From: JACCXE01 sp963718605
Lineage (GTDB): Bacteria; Actinomycetota; Acidimicrobiia; Acidimicrobiales; JACCXE01
Length of the DNA stretch: 64,000 nt
Assembly: GCA_963718605.1 (NCBI GenBank)
Contig: OY970363.1
Location: 3,782,001 to 3,846,000, forward strand
Direction: 5' to 3'
In this document: piece after piece, positions 25,595-36,280 of the stretch
Numbering within the stretch: position 1 is the stretch's first letter
How the letters are laid out: the number at the start of each line of letters is the position of its first letter
The notes under the pieces: generated by a model
The model's input: only the letters and a program-made list of their open reading frames with translations
Databases searched by the model: none
What the model was told of the DNA's origin: nothing
Translations under genes and position numbers: made by a program

Positions 25595-28500
25595 CGCCGA
25601 CGGTGAGCGCGCGGTCGAACAGATCGGTCTGCTCGATCGCGTGCGACGCGGCTGAACCCGCGGCCGGCGAGCCGGACTCGACCCGGGTCACTTCGACCAA
25701 CGGGAAGTCTTCGCCCACGACGCGCGCGAGCTTGCCCCGCAGATACGTCCACGCTCCCATGTTGCGGGGCTCTTCCTGCAGCCACACGACGTCCTTGGCG
25801 TGCGCGTACTTGTCGAGGATCGCGGCGATCTGCTCCTCGGGCCACGGGTAGAGCTGCTCGATCCGCACGATCGCGACGGGCGCCTTGCGCTCGTCGCGCT
25901 CGGCCACCGCTTGCACCGCAACCTTGCCCGTCGCGAACACGACGCGCTGCACCGCGTCCGGATCCGTGATGGAGGCGTCGTCGAGTACCTCGAGAAAGCG
26001 TCCGTCCACGAACTCGTCCACGGGCGAGTACGCCTCTTTGCGACGCAGCAACCACTTCGGGCTCATGATCACGAGCGGCGTCTTGTGGGGGCGGTGCACT
26101 TGGCGGCGCATGAGGTGGAAGTACTGCGCCGACGTGGTCGGACTCGCCACGCTGATGTTTCCTTCGGCACAGCACGTGAGGAAACGTTCGAGTCGAGCCG
26201 AGCTGTGTTCGGGGCCTTGGCCTTCGTAACCGTGCGGCAGCATCAGCACGAGGCCTGAGGTCTGACCCCACTTGTCCTCGGCCGCCACGATGAACTGGTC
26301 GATGATGATCTGCGCGCCGTTCATGAAGTCGCCGAACTGCGCTTCCCACGCGACGAGCGCGTCCTTGTGCACCACCGAGTAGCCGTACTCGAAACCCATA
26401 GCCGCGTACTCCGAAAGCAGCGAGTCGTAGATGAAGAAGCGGCCCTGACCGGCGCCGAGGTCCCACAGCGGCACGTATTCGATGCCCGTGTGGTAGTCGA
26501 CGAGCACGGCGTGGCGGTGACTGAAGGTGCCGCGGCGAGTGTCCTGTCCGGCGACGCGCACGTCGGTGCCCTCGACCAGCAGCGAACCGAACGCCAACGC
26601 TTCGCCTAACGCCCAATCGACCTGGCCTTCGGCGTACACCTTGGCCCGTGCCTCCAGCTGACGCTGCAGCTTCGGGTGCACCGTGAAGTTCGGCGGGAAC
26701 TCGTGCACGGCGGCCGCGACCCGGTCGAGGACTTCGCGCGATACGCCCGTGAGGGGCGAAGGCTCGACGATGGTGGGCGGCGGCGCCGGCAGGCTCGTGG
26801 GCTTGGGTGGTGAGGACTGACGCGTCTCGTCGAGCGCGACTTGGAGCCGAGCGGAGAAGTCGTCGAGCGCCTGCTCGGCTTCCTCCATCGTAATGTCGCC
26901 CCGCTTGACGAGGGCCTCGGTGTAGAGCTTGCGGACCGAGCGCTTCTGCTCGATGCGCTCGTACATCTGCGGCTGCGTGTAGCTCGGTTCGTCGCCCTCG
27001 TTGTGGCCGAACCGGCGATAACAGACCATGTCGATCACTACGTCTTTTTCGAACTCTTGCCGGAACGCGAACGCCAACTTCGCGACGCGCACGCATGCCT
27101 CGGGGTCATCGCCGTTCACGTGGAAGATCGGCGCTTGCACCATCTTCGCGACGTCCGTCGCGTAGACCGACGAACGAGCCGACTCGGGCGCGGTGGTGAA
27201 CCCGACCTGGTTGTTGATCACGAGATGCACGGTGCCCCCGGTGCGGTAGCCGGGCAGCATCGACAGGTTCAGTGTTTCGGCCACAACCCCCTGTCCCGCG
27301 AAGGCGGCGTCGCCGTGAATCAAGAGGCTGAGCACAGACACACGCGCCGAGGCGCCGGGCGGCGGCACATACAGGTCTTGCTTGGCTCGGGTCATGCCCT
27401 CGACCACCGGGTCCACCGCTTCGAGATGGGACGGGTTCGACGCGAGCGTGAGCGGAATCGGAATGTTGTGGGGGCCGGTGAAGGTGCCGGTCGCGCCCTT
27501 GTGGTACTTCACGTCGCCCGAGCCCTGCACGGTGTCGGGGTCGAGGTCGCCCTCGAACTCCTTGAACAACTCGCGGTAGCTCTTGCCGATGATGTTGGTG
27601 AGCACGTTCAACCGGCCGCGGTGGGCCATGCCGAGCACGACCTCGCTCACTCCGGCGGCCGCGGACTCGTCGATCACGGTTTCGAGCAGCGGGATCGCCG
27701 ACTCGCCGCCCTCGAGGCCGAAGCGCTTCTGTCCGACGTATTTCGTGTGAAGGAACTTCTCGAACGCTTCGGCGGCGTTGAGGCGCGACAGGATCCAACG
27801 CTGCTCGTCCGCCGTCAGATCCGTCGACACGCCTTCGACGTGCTCTTGGATCCACCTCTTCTGATCCGGCTCTTGGATGTGCATGTACTCGACACCCACG
27901 GTGCGGCAGTACGCGTCGCGCAGTACGCCGAGCATGTCGCCCAACGTCATCGCGTCGTTGCCGGCGAGCCCGTCTGCATAGAACTCGCGGTCGAGGTCCC
28001 AGATCGTTAGGCCGTAGGTCGCCGGGTCGAGCTCGGCGTGCATGTGCGGCTCTTTGGCGGCAAGCGGGTCGAGGTCGGCGATGAGGTGGCCGCGCACGCG
28101 ATACATGTTGATCAGCGTGTGGACCTGCACCTGCTTGGCGAGATGCGCCCGCTCCTCGTCGAGCGGGTTCTTGTCGCGGCGCCAACGCACCGGCTCGTAG
28201 GGCACGCCCATCGAGCGGAAGACGTCGTCGTAGAAGCCCTCTTCGCCGAGGAGGAACTTGTGAATCCACTGGAGGAACTCGCCGCTCTCAGCCCCCTGGA
28301 TGATGCGGTGGTCGTACGTGGACGTGACCGTGATCACCTTGCTCACGCCAAGGCGCGCGAGCGTGTGCGGATCGGCCGCCTGGTACTCGGCCGGGTAATC
28401 GATGGCGCCGACGCCCACGATCACGCCTTGACCGGGCATGAGCCGCGGGACGGAACTGACGGTGCCGATCGTGCCCGGGTTCGTGAGGCTGACCGTGACC

Positions 28501-29243
28501 CCGCTGAAATCGTCGACGGCGATCTTGTTCGTGCGGACCTTGCGAATCAGATCCTCGTAGGCCTGCCAGAAACCCTGGAAGTCGAGTTCGTTCGCGTTCT
28601 TGATCGACGGCACAAGCAGGGTGTGCGATCCGTCGGACTTCGTGGTGTCGACCGCGAGGCCCACGCCGACCCGTTTGTGATGAATCACGCGCGGCGGATC
28701 GCCGTCGACGAACGACGAGTTCATCACCGGCATCTTCTCGAGCGCGCGCACGATCGCGTATCCGATGATGTGCGTGAAGCTGACCTTGCCGCCACGGGTG
28801 CGGCCCAGGTGGTTGTTCAGGATCTTCCGGTTGACCTCGAGCAACTTCGCCGGCACCTGCCGCACGCTCGTGGCGGTGGGCACGCCGAGGCTCGCCTCCA
28901 TGTTGGTGACGATCCGCGCCGCCGCTCCGCGAATCGGCGCGCCCTCGACTTCGTCCGCCTTCGGCGGCGGCGCTACGGCGCTGGCGACCGCAGGTTGGGG
29001 CTGCGCAACCGGCGTTGGTTCCGCCGGACGTGCCGGCGCCGTTGGCGCCGGCGGGGCGACTTGCGCCGCGTTGCCGTTGGCGACGCCCGTGCCATTCGGA
29101 GCGGGACGGGCCGGTGCCCGGTAGTCAGCAAAGAACTCACGCCAGCTGTCCGACACCGAATTCGGATCGGCGCGGTACTGGTCGTACATCTCCTCAACGA
29201 GCCACTCATTGGGCCCGAAGGTCGTTGACTCTTCGTCAGGCAT
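25584..29243 (-). CDS. kgd: Multifunctional 2-oxoglutarate decarboxylase / dehydrogenase E1-E2
   Basis: 1219 residues, actinobacterial Kgd layout. The first 40 residues (FGPNEWLVEEMYDQY) are the E1 N-terminal helix. A Pro/Ala linker replaces the lipoyl domain. An E2-type acyltransferase domain (about 120-335) ends in TYDHRIIQGAESGEFL. The E1 domain follows with HRGRLNVL, IHGDAAFAGQGVVAETLNL (ThDP) and VINNQVGFTT. It oxidises 2-oxoglutarate in the TCA cycle together with lipoylated E2 and E3 encoded elsewhere. The ATG at 29243 has TAGCAT eight bases upstream on its strand. Length equals that of mycobacterial Kgd. Confidence 0.95.
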   Translation of the reverse strand: MPDEESTTFGPNEWLVEEMYDQYRADPNSVSDSWREFFADYRAPARPAPNGTGVANGNAAQVAPPAPTAPARPAEPTPVAQPQPAVASAVAPPPKADEVEGAPIRGAAARIVTNMEASLGVPTATSVRQVPAKLLEVNRKILNNHLGRTRGGKVSFTHIIGYAIVRALEKMPVMNSSFVDGDPPRVIHHKRVGVGLAVDTTKSDGSHTLLVPSIKNANELDFQGFWQAYEDLIRKVRTNKIAVDDFSGVTVSLTNPGTIGTVSSVPRLMPGQGVIVGVGAIDYPAEYQAADPHTLARLGVSKVITVTSTYDHRIIQGAESGEFLQWIHKFLLGEEGFYDDVFRSMGVPYEPVRWRRDKNPLDEERAHLAKQVQVHTLINMYRVRGHLIADLDPLAAKEPHMHAELDPATYGLTIWDLDREFYADGLAGNDAMTLGDMLGVLRDAYCRTVGVEYMHIQEPDQKRWIQEHVEGVSTDLTADEQRWILSRLNAAEAFEKFLHTKYVGQKRFGLEGGESAIPLLETVIDESAAAGVSEVVLGMAHRGRLNVLTNIIGKSYRELFKEFEGDLDPDTVQGSGDVKYHKGATGTFTGPHNIPIPLTLASNPSHLEAVDPVVEGMTRAKQDLYVPPPGASARVSVLSLLIHGDAAFAGQGVVAETLNLSMLPGYRTGGTVHLVINNQVGFTTAPESARSSVYATDVAKMVQAPIFHVNGDDPEACVRVAKLAFAFRQEFEKDVVIDMVCYRRFGHNEGDEPSYTQPQMYERIEQKRSVRKLYTEALVKRGDITMEEAEQALDDFSARLQVALDETRQSSPPKPTSLPAPPPTIVEPSPLTGVSREVLDRVAAAVHEFPPNFTVHPKLQRQLEARAKVYAEGQVDWALGEALAFGSLLVEGTDVRVAGQDTRRGTFSHRHAVLVDYHTGIEYVPLWDLGAGQGRFFIYDSLLSEYAAMGFEYGYSVVHKDALVAWEAQFGDFMNGAQIIIDQFIVAAEDKWGQTSGLVLMLPHGYEGQGPEHSSARLERFLTCCAEGNISVASPTTSAQYFHLMRRQVHRPHKTPLVIMSPKWLLRRKEAYSPVDEFVDGRFLEVLDDASITDPDAVQRVVFATGKVAVQAVAERDERKAPVAIVRIEQLYPWPEEQIAAILDKYAHAKDVVWLQEEPRNMGAWTYLRGKLARVVGEDFPLVEVTRVESGSPAAGSAASHAIEQTDLFDRALTVGVTP

Positions 29244-29281
29244 CGAGGTGAATGCTACCGGCCACTACCCTTTCCTCCCTC

Positions 29282-30961
<1,680 letters not shown>

Positions 30962-31276
30962 ATGGTTGAGCTGCGGCGCCTTCGCGGTGTCGTAATCGCG
31001 GTGTGCCTCGCGGCCATTCCCACGATGATCGTCGGCTCCATCCTCGACCGCAACGGTGTGGCGTTGTTCGGTGGCATGTGCGCCGCGATCGCGATCGGCT
31101 GCCTGCTCGTGGCCACCACGGTCGCACCCGTCCCCAAACCGAACGCCGCCGAAGACGAAGCGGCGCGTGTCGAGGCCTTGATCAATGACCTCGCCGCCCA
31201 GGGCGCTGACGAAGCCACCCTGCGCGGCCTCGCCAACACGGCCATACGCCTCGGCCGCGCGCAACAGGGCGGATGA
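30962..31276 (+). CDS. Small two-TM membrane protein
   Basis: 104 residues starting directly after the ettA stop. Two hydrophobic segments (about 9-28 and 33-53) are followed by a charged helical cytoplasmic tail (EDEAARVEALINDLAAQG). No known family is recognised. The zero-gap arrangement suggests co-translation with ettA. A strong stem-loop follows 11 bases after its stop. Confidence 0.65.
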   Translation: MVELRRLRGVVIAVCLAAIPTMIVGSILDRNGVALFGGMCAAIAIGCLLVATTVAPVPKPNAAEDEAARVEALINDLAAQGADEATLRGLANTAIRLGRAQQGG

Positions 31277-31287
31277 CTCCGGTCAAA

Positions 31288-31332
31288 GCGCTGGGGCCTG
31301 GAGCGCGGCGGACGCTCAACAGGCCCCAGCGC
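31288..31332 (+). terminator. Strong stem-loop after ettA operon
   Basis: GCGCTGGGGCCTG (31288-31300) pairs perfectly with CAGGCCCCAGCGC (31320-31332). Inside the loop, GAGCG (31301-31305) pairs with CGCTC (31313-31317), extending the stem to about 18 pairs with a two-base bulge. There is no T-tract, as is usual for high-GC actinobacterial terminators. Confidence 0.65.
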
Positions 31333-31393
31333 CAACGCGAGCGTCTGACGAGTTGGTCGATCTGTCAAGCGCGACCGGCCTAGGGTTTTAGGC

Positions 31394-31603
31394 GTGCCCG
31401 AAAGTCGAGCGGTCGAACGCAGCATTGAGCCTGGCAACAGTGCTGTTTGTCCCGTCTGCGACGAGACCGTGAAGTTCAAGGCGCGCACGCAGGGTCGCCA
31501 AGTGATCGCGAACATCTACGTAAAGGATGTTTGGGACCGCGTCGAGCACTATCACGTCGAGTGCTACGACGCGGCGGGCCAGCCCTACGGCGAGCCGCAA
31601 TAA
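31394..31603 (+). CDS. Small zinc-ribbon-like protein, unknown function
   Basis: 69 residues. A CPVC pair near residue 19 and HYHVEC near 53-57 could form one zinc site. The rest is charged with no membrane segment. The GTG at 31394 has TAGGGT (31381-31386) seven bases upstream, pointing to a leaderless transcript and separating it from ettA. It lies 9 bases before queD and may be the first gene of that operon. Confidence 0.65.
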   Translation: MPESRAVERSIEPGNSAVCPVCDETVKFKARTQGRQVIANIYVKDVWDRVEHYHVECYDAAGQPYGEPQ

Positions 31604-31612
31604 CCTCATCGC

Positions 31613-31960
31613 GTGCGCACGCGCGTAACCCGCTCCTTTTCCTTCGAAGCCGCCCATCAACTTGAGTGGCACACGGGCGCGTGCAAGAACCTCCACGGCC
31701 ACAGCTACCGGCTCGAGGTAACCGTCGCCGGCGAACTCGACGCCAACGGCATCGTCATCGACTTCAGCGATCTGCGTGAAGTGGTCGAGCGCGCGGTAAT
31801 CGGCCGGTTCGACCACACCTTTCTCAACGATCTGCTCCCGAACCCCACCGCCGAGCTGATCGCAGCAGACATTTGGGATCGTCTGCGCGCCGCCCACCTC
31901 GAGCTTGATCGCATCGTGTTGTGGGAAACCGAGAACTCGCGGGTGGAGATCACGGCGTGA
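31613..31960 (+). CDS. queD: 6-carboxytetrahydropterin synthase
   Basis: 115 residues, the length of minimal QueD. Zinc ligands: FEAAHQL (His), and NLHGHSYRLEV (HGH). The catalytic Cys lies in GACKNLHGH and the second-subunit residues in DFSDLR and FDHTFLND. The C-terminal Glu is in LWETENSRVEI. It converts dihydroneopterin triphosphate to 6-carboxytetrahydropterin, the first committed preQ0 step after GTP cyclohydrolase I, which is not in the window. Its stop overlaps queC (GTGA). Confidence 0.92.
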   Translation: MRTRVTRSFSFEAAHQLEWHTGACKNLHGHSYRLEVTVAGELDANGIVIDFSDLREVVERAVIGRFDHTFLNDLLPNPTAELIAADIWDRLRAAHLELDRIVLWETENSRVEITA

Positions 31961-32622
31961 CCGGCGCGGTGGTCATCCTGAGCGGCGGCCTCGATTCGAC
32001 GGTGTGCCTGGCGGAAGCGGTAGTGCTCCACGATCGGGTGATCGCCCTGTCGGTCGATTATGGCCAGCGCCACCGCGTCGAACTCGAGCGCGCGACGGCC
32101 ATCGCCGCGCATTACGGCGTCGAACACATCGAGCAACCCCTCGACCTGAGCGCTTGGGGTGGCTCGGCACTCACCGACGCCTCGATCGCGGTTCCCACCG
32201 CCACCGACGCCGCCGACGGTCCCGCCATTCCCGTCACCTACGTGCCGGGCCGGAACCTCATATTCCTGTCCCTCGCCGTCGCGTTAGCGGAGGCACGCGA
32301 GTGCGCGTCGGTGTCCATCGGCGTCAATGCGCTCGATTACTCCGGCTATCCCGACTGTCGGCCTGAATTCATCGAAAGCTTCCGCGGCACCGCCGCGCTA
32401 GCGCTGCGCGTTGGCGTCGAAGGCGCGGCCGTAGCGATCACGACGCCGCTGCTCGATCTGTCCAAGGCCGACATCGTGCGCCGCGGCCTCGAACTCGGCG
32501 CTCCCCTGGAACTCACATGGTCGTGTTATCGCGGCGGCGCCACACCGTGCGGCGACTGCGACTCATGCGTCTTGCGGGCGAAAGGTTTCGCTGAAGCCGA
32601 CGTCATCGATCCGGCGTTGTGA
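31957..32622 (+). CDS. queC: 7-cyano-7-deazaguanine synthase
   Basis: 221 residues. ATP-pyrophosphatase P-loop VVILSGGLDSTVCLAEA (SGGxDS) at residues 5-21, SVDYGQRHRVELE, PVTYVPGRNLIFLSLA, and a zinc site near the C-terminus with C-x7-C-x2-C-x2-C spacing (SCYRGGATPCGDCDSC). It makes preQ0 from 7-carboxy-7-deazaguanine with ammonia and ATP. It starts at the GTG inside the queD stop. Confidence 0.93.
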   Translation: MTGAVVILSGGLDSTVCLAEAVVLHDRVIALSVDYGQRHRVELERATAIAAHYGVEHIEQPLDLSAWGGSALTDASIAVPTATDAADGPAIPVTYVPGRNLIFLSLAVALAEARECASVSIGVNALDYSGYPDCRPEFIESFRGTAALALRVGVEGAAVAITTPLLDLSKADIVRRGLELGAPLELTWSCYRGGATPCGDCDSCVLRAKGFAEADVIDPAL

Positions 32623-33329
32623 TGGCTGACGCGATGGCGGAACCGCCGCTGGTCATCAGCGAGATCTTCGGACCAACGGTGCAGGGCGAAGGCCCTGACA
32701 TCGGTAAACGTTGCGCGTTCGTGCGGCTCGGTCGTTGCAACCTTTCTTGCTCCTTCTGCGACACCCCATATTCGTGGGACTGGTCGCGCTTCGACCCCGC
32801 GGTGGAACTAAGCGAGCAGTCCGTCGATGCGATCGTCGCTCGCATCGCCACGATGGCCGTTGACACGGTCGTGCTCACCGGCGGCGAGCCGCTGCTGCAG
32901 CAGCGGCGGCTCGTACCGCTCATCAACGCCTTTCGCCGCGTGAAATGGAAGACCCACGTCGAGACCGCCGGCACGATCGCGTGGGACGCCGACCCGAAGC
33001 TCGTGGACCGTTGGGTCGTGTCCCCCAAGCTGGCGAACTCGGGCATGAGCGCGCGTCGCCGCCTGCGTTACGACGTGCTGCGCCGATTTGCCGACGCGGG
33101 TGCGTCGTTCAAATTCGTGGTGGTGGAGGCGTCGGACCTCGATGAAGTGGCCCACGTTGTCGGACGCGTCGGCATCGCTCCGACGGCGGTGTGGATCATG
33201 CCCGAGGGCACGAAACCGCGCGCGGTCGCCGAGCGCACAGCGAAACTCGCCGACGACGTGATCGCGCGCGGGTGGAACCTCACGACGCGCCTCCACGTCC
33301 TGGCCTGGGGCGACCGGCGCGGCAAGTAG
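32622..33329 (+). CDS. queE: 7-carboxy-7-deazaguanine synthase (radical SAM)
   Basis: 235 residues. Radical SAM cluster motif GRCNLSCSFCDTPYSW (C-x3-C-x2-C) near residue 40 and the SAM-binding VVLTGGEPLLQ near 85. QGEG upstream of the cluster (PTVQGEGPDIG) is typical of QueE. It contracts 6-carboxytetrahydropterin to the 7-deazapurine. ATG at 32622 shares a base with the queC stop (TGATG); a GTG three bases upstream is the alternative. Last gene of the queDCE operon, meeting the glycosyltransferase gene 6 bases further on. Confidence 0.92.
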   Translation: MADAMAEPPLVISEIFGPTVQGEGPDIGKRCAFVRLGRCNLSCSFCDTPYSWDWSRFDPAVELSEQSVDAIVARIATMAVDTVVLTGGEPLLQQRRLVPLINAFRRVKWKTHVETAGTIAWDADPKLVDRWVVSPKLANSGMSARRRLRYDVLRRFADAGASFKFVVVEASDLDEVAHVVGRVGIAPTAVWIMPEGTKPRAVAERTAKLADDVIARGWNLTTRLHVLAWGDRRGK

Positions 33330-33335
33330 AGCCGG

Positions 33336-34454
33336 CTACGCCACCTTCGCTTCGATGCGGTCAGCCAGATCCAGGAACGGAGCGACCTGTCGCTCGACGC
33401 TGAACGACGCGGCGTAGTTCCGCAACGCGGCCGCGTCCGGCGCGTTATTGCACGCGTACAGCAGCGCCTCGCCGAGCGCGGCCGGGTCTGGCGCAACGAT
33501 TGCGCCGATCGGTCCCACCACCTCGGGCAGGCTGGCCCGCCCCACCGCGACTACCGGCACGCCCATCGACGCGGCTTCGATCGCGGGAATGCCGAATCCC
33601 TCGTGGATGCTCGTCATCATCACCGCCGAAGCGCCGCGGTAGTAGGCGCCGAGTTCGGGCCGCGGTATTGAACCGGTGAAACGGACCCGCGGAACCAACT
33701 CGCGCCCGACGGTCTCGAGGATGCGGCGACCCATCGACCCGTGACGGCGATCGGGCGGACCCTCGGTTCCTGCCAGCACAAGATCGGCGTCCAGACCGCG
33801 CTCGACCGCGTCGCGCCACCCGGCCAATGCCAGCGTGACGTCTTTCCGCGGATGGAACCATCCGACCTGCATCACGTAGGGATGGCCGGCCATCGGCGGT
33901 GGGCCGATCCAGTCTCCGAAAGGTTGGAACGAGGGCGGCGCTGTTCGGATCCGATCCAGCGGCGTATTGAACCAGCGGGCGATCTGCTGGCGTCCGTGTT
34001 CGGCCAGGCACACGACGCCGCGCGCACCCGCGAGGTTGCGGCGTGGCAGCGTCAGAAGCTGCCGGTAGCTGTAGGCCGAGTACACGCCCCACGGGGTGGG
34101 CTCCATGAACGCCGCCTCGTACAACACCACGATGCGCGGCACGTGGCGCGGTCGCGGCATATGGAACTGGCCGTTGCCGATGATCGCGTCGAGTTCGGCC
34201 CGCTCGGCCATAACACGGGCGATGCCTTCGGCGTGGACGTCGAAGTTGAACGCAGCAACGAACGGTTGACGTGGATGCGGCACCCGAATCAATTCATGCG
34301 GGGGCTCCACCACCGGCGCCTGGTCGCGTTCGCTGATCAGCAGCACGATCTGGTGACGCTTCTGCGCGAGCAGGCCGCGCAGCAACGCGTCCTGGTAAAT
34401 GCCGTGCCCGCTTGGCGTGTCCGGTACGTGGGTGGCGAAGATGCCGAGCCTCAT
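33336..34454 (-). CDS. Glycosyltransferase family 4 (GT-B)
   Basis: 372 residues. The N-terminal domain opens MRLGIFATHVPDTPSGHGIYQDALLRG (Gly-rich donor/acceptor loop). The C-terminal Rossmann domain shows YVMQVGWFHPRKDVTLALAGW, VRFTGSIPRPELGAYYRGAS and the donor-binding EGFGIPAIEAASMGVPVVA (E-x7-E). It is a retaining sugar transferase, substrate unknown. The ATG overlaps the stop of the 609-residue gene upstream (ATGA), forming the tail of the hrcA-dnaJ operon. Confidence 0.88.
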   Translation of the reverse strand: MRLGIFATHVPDTPSGHGIYQDALLRGLLAQKRHQIVLLISERDQAPVVEPPHELIRVPHPRQPFVAAFNFDVHAEGIARVMAERAELDAIIGNGQFHMPRPRHVPRIVVLYEAAFMEPTPWGVYSAYSYRQLLTLPRRNLAGARGVVCLAEHGRQQIARWFNTPLDRIRTAPPSFQPFGDWIGPPPMAGHPYVMQVGWFHPRKDVTLALAGWRDAVERGLDADLVLAGTEGPPDRRHGSMGRRILETVGRELVPRVRFTGSIPRPELGAYYRGASAVMMTSIHEGFGIPAIEAASMGVPVVAVGRASLPEVVGPIGAIVAPDPAALGEALLYACNNAPDAAALRNYAASFSVERQVAPFLDLADRIEAKVA

Positions 34455-36280
34455 ATCGCCCGTCCTACTGCGACGACGTTCCGCCCGAAGCCGTGGCGGT
34501 CAACCCACTGCGTGGCCGTGCGCAGCGGCCGCTCTGAGCCGGTGCGATCCAGCACCATCGCGACGGGTGGAACGACGCGAGCCAGTCGCTCCGACACGAG
34601 GCCCACGCGGCGCGCGAATTCCACGCCGGTCGCGGGCACATCGGGATAGCTCTCGCTGTGCAACAGCTGGGTCTGGAAGCCGCCACGCTGCAGCATCTGC
34701 CGCACGGTCCACGGATCGGGGTAGGTCACGCGGTCACCGGGCTTCCACTCGGTCCAGTAGGAACGCTGGGCGTAGCGCGACAACGAGCGAGCGTTCGCTG
34801 CGTTTATGAAGACGTGGCCGCCCGCCTCGAGGTAGTACTCCCTCGCGTGCCGCAGCACGCGCACCGGGTCGCTCGCAGTTTCGAGCGAATGGTTGAAGAC
34901 GATGACATCGACCGACTCGGTGGGCTGGCCGGCGACGAAATCCTCCACCGTCATTTGCGCGGCGCCCCAACCCCGTTCGGTAGCGCACGCGACCAAGGCG
35001 GCGGGTTCGTCACCGACCAACAAGAGGCGACCCGGCAAAATCCCGACTTCGGCGACGACGTCCAGTTGCCGGTTCGCGATGGCCAGCGTGATCGCGCCGG
35101 CATCGATCGTCGGATGCGTCGCGGGGCCGGGATGAACGGGGATGACCGCGTCGGCGTGTCGCAAGCCGCACTCCCGGCATTGCAGGACTGTCGTTGCGCC
35201 ATCGGTGTGGCCGGTGACGCGTCGGTCACGCGACCCGCACATCGGGCAGGTATCAACGGCAACGCCGTGCGCGAGCACGCGTTCGCCCGTCGAGCGGGCC
35301 CGTTCGCCAAAGACGTCGTGGGCCCACTCGGACTCCGAATGCGACCCCGATTGATCGTCACGCCAAGCAAACTCGGTCCACCCGTCGCTGGTCTTCACCG
35401 CCGTTAGCAACGGTGCGGAGTTCCCGTCGTTCGCGCCGTCGACGGCCCACAGCACGCCACCTTCGCTCAGCACGCGAGCGTGCCGCTGGTCGACGGAGAG
35501 CACCCGATTGGGATCGATGGCACGCGCGGGCGCGCCGCCGAGCCACTCGAGCCATTCGTCACCTGCCGCCCACCACACGTGCGCGGCGCCGCACACGGCC
35601 CGAAGCCGCTCAGCCACCGCCGGCACGACCCGATCGTCATCACGCGCGTCGAAAATCACCGCCGCCGCGGGCTGGTAGGCGGCCTCGCGCGCCAGCCGGT
35701 CGAGCGTGGCGTCGTCCGGCGCGATCGACGACGCGAGCACGACCCACTCATCAAGTAGCACCGCGCCGGTGGGCGCGGGCAGGGGCCACTGGCTGTAGGT
35801 GATGTGGCCGCGCACCCAGCGCGCGTCGTCGGCTGTGGATACAACAACGCGGTCAGCGGTCAGCGATAGTGCGGCGCGCACCACCGACTCGTAAAAGCGC
35901 GGCGCCTCACCGTGCGACGGCACCCAGACGACTTCGGTTCCCGCGGGCCGCGCGAGTCGGCAGAGTCCGGCCAGCAGCGGATCCCACACCACGACGTGGT
36001 CAATGTGGCCCTCGCGCAACATGGCATTCGTGGTGCGGCGCCAACGCCACAACATCCGGGCGAACCACATCGATATGGATGGCAGCGAGTTGCGGGCGAC
36101 ACCAACTTGCGAGGGCAATGGCTCGAGCGGCGGGACGAGTTCAGGCCCGCCGACACCGTTGACCTGCACGTCGTGGCCCAAGTCTTCGAGTTGGGCCACC
36201 AACTCGTTGCGGGATATCCACGGGCGCTGCCCCAGCGGACCAACGAGCAATGTGCGCGGACGGGTGCCGCGATGGCTCAC
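34451..36280 (-). CDS. Glycosyltransferase-like N-region fused to zinc ribbon and methyltransferase-like domain
   Basis: 609 residues. The first 330 or so have a GT-B-like opening (TLLVGPLGQRPWISRNELVAQLEDLGHDV) but no clear donor-binding motif. A zinc ribbon follows at about 344-380 (CPMCGS and CRECG). The last 230 residues resemble class I methyltransferases of the Methyltransf_23 type: VDVIVFNHSLETASDPVRVLRHAREYYLEAGG and WTEWKPGDRVTYPDPWTVRQML. The glycine-rich SAM loop is atypical (RLLLVGDEPAALV), so activity is uncertain. It sits between dnaJ and the GT4 gene with GTGA and ATGA overlaps, suggesting a shared surface-glycan role with the latter. Confidence 0.65.
   Translation of the reverse strand: MSHRGTRPRTLLVGPLGQRPWISRNELVAQLEDLGHDVQVNGVGGPELVPPLEPLPSQVGVARNSLPSISMWFARMLWRWRRTTNAMLREGHIDHVVVWDPLLAGLCRLARPAGTEVVWVPSHGEAPRFYESVVRAALSLTADRVVVSTADDARWVRGHITYSQWPLPAPTGAVLLDEWVVLASSIAPDDATLDRLAREAAYQPAAAVIFDARDDDRVVPAVAERLRAVCGAAHVWWAAGDEWLEWLGGAPARAIDPNRVLSVDQRHARVLSEGGVLWAVDGANDGNSAPLLTAVKTSDGWTEFAWRDDQSGSHSESEWAHDVFGERARSTGERVLAHGVAVDTCPMCGSRDRRVTGHTDGATTVLQCRECGLRHADAVIPVHPGPATHPTIDAGAITLAIANRQLDVVAEVGILPGRLLLVGDEPAALVACATERGWGAAQMTVEDFVAGQPTESVDVIVFNHSLETASDPVRVLRHAREYYLEAGGHVFINAANARSLSRYAQRSYWTEWKPGDRVTYPDPWTVRQMLQRGGFQTQLLHSESYPDVPATGVEFARRVGLVSERLARVVPPVAMVLDRTGSERPLRTATQWVDRHGFGRNVVAVGRAI

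Noticed and set aside
31364..31386. A fifth damage-type promoter before the 69-residue gene
   Set aside because: GTCAAGC is followed by TAGGGT at 10 bases, not 8, and the CCC spacer is absent.
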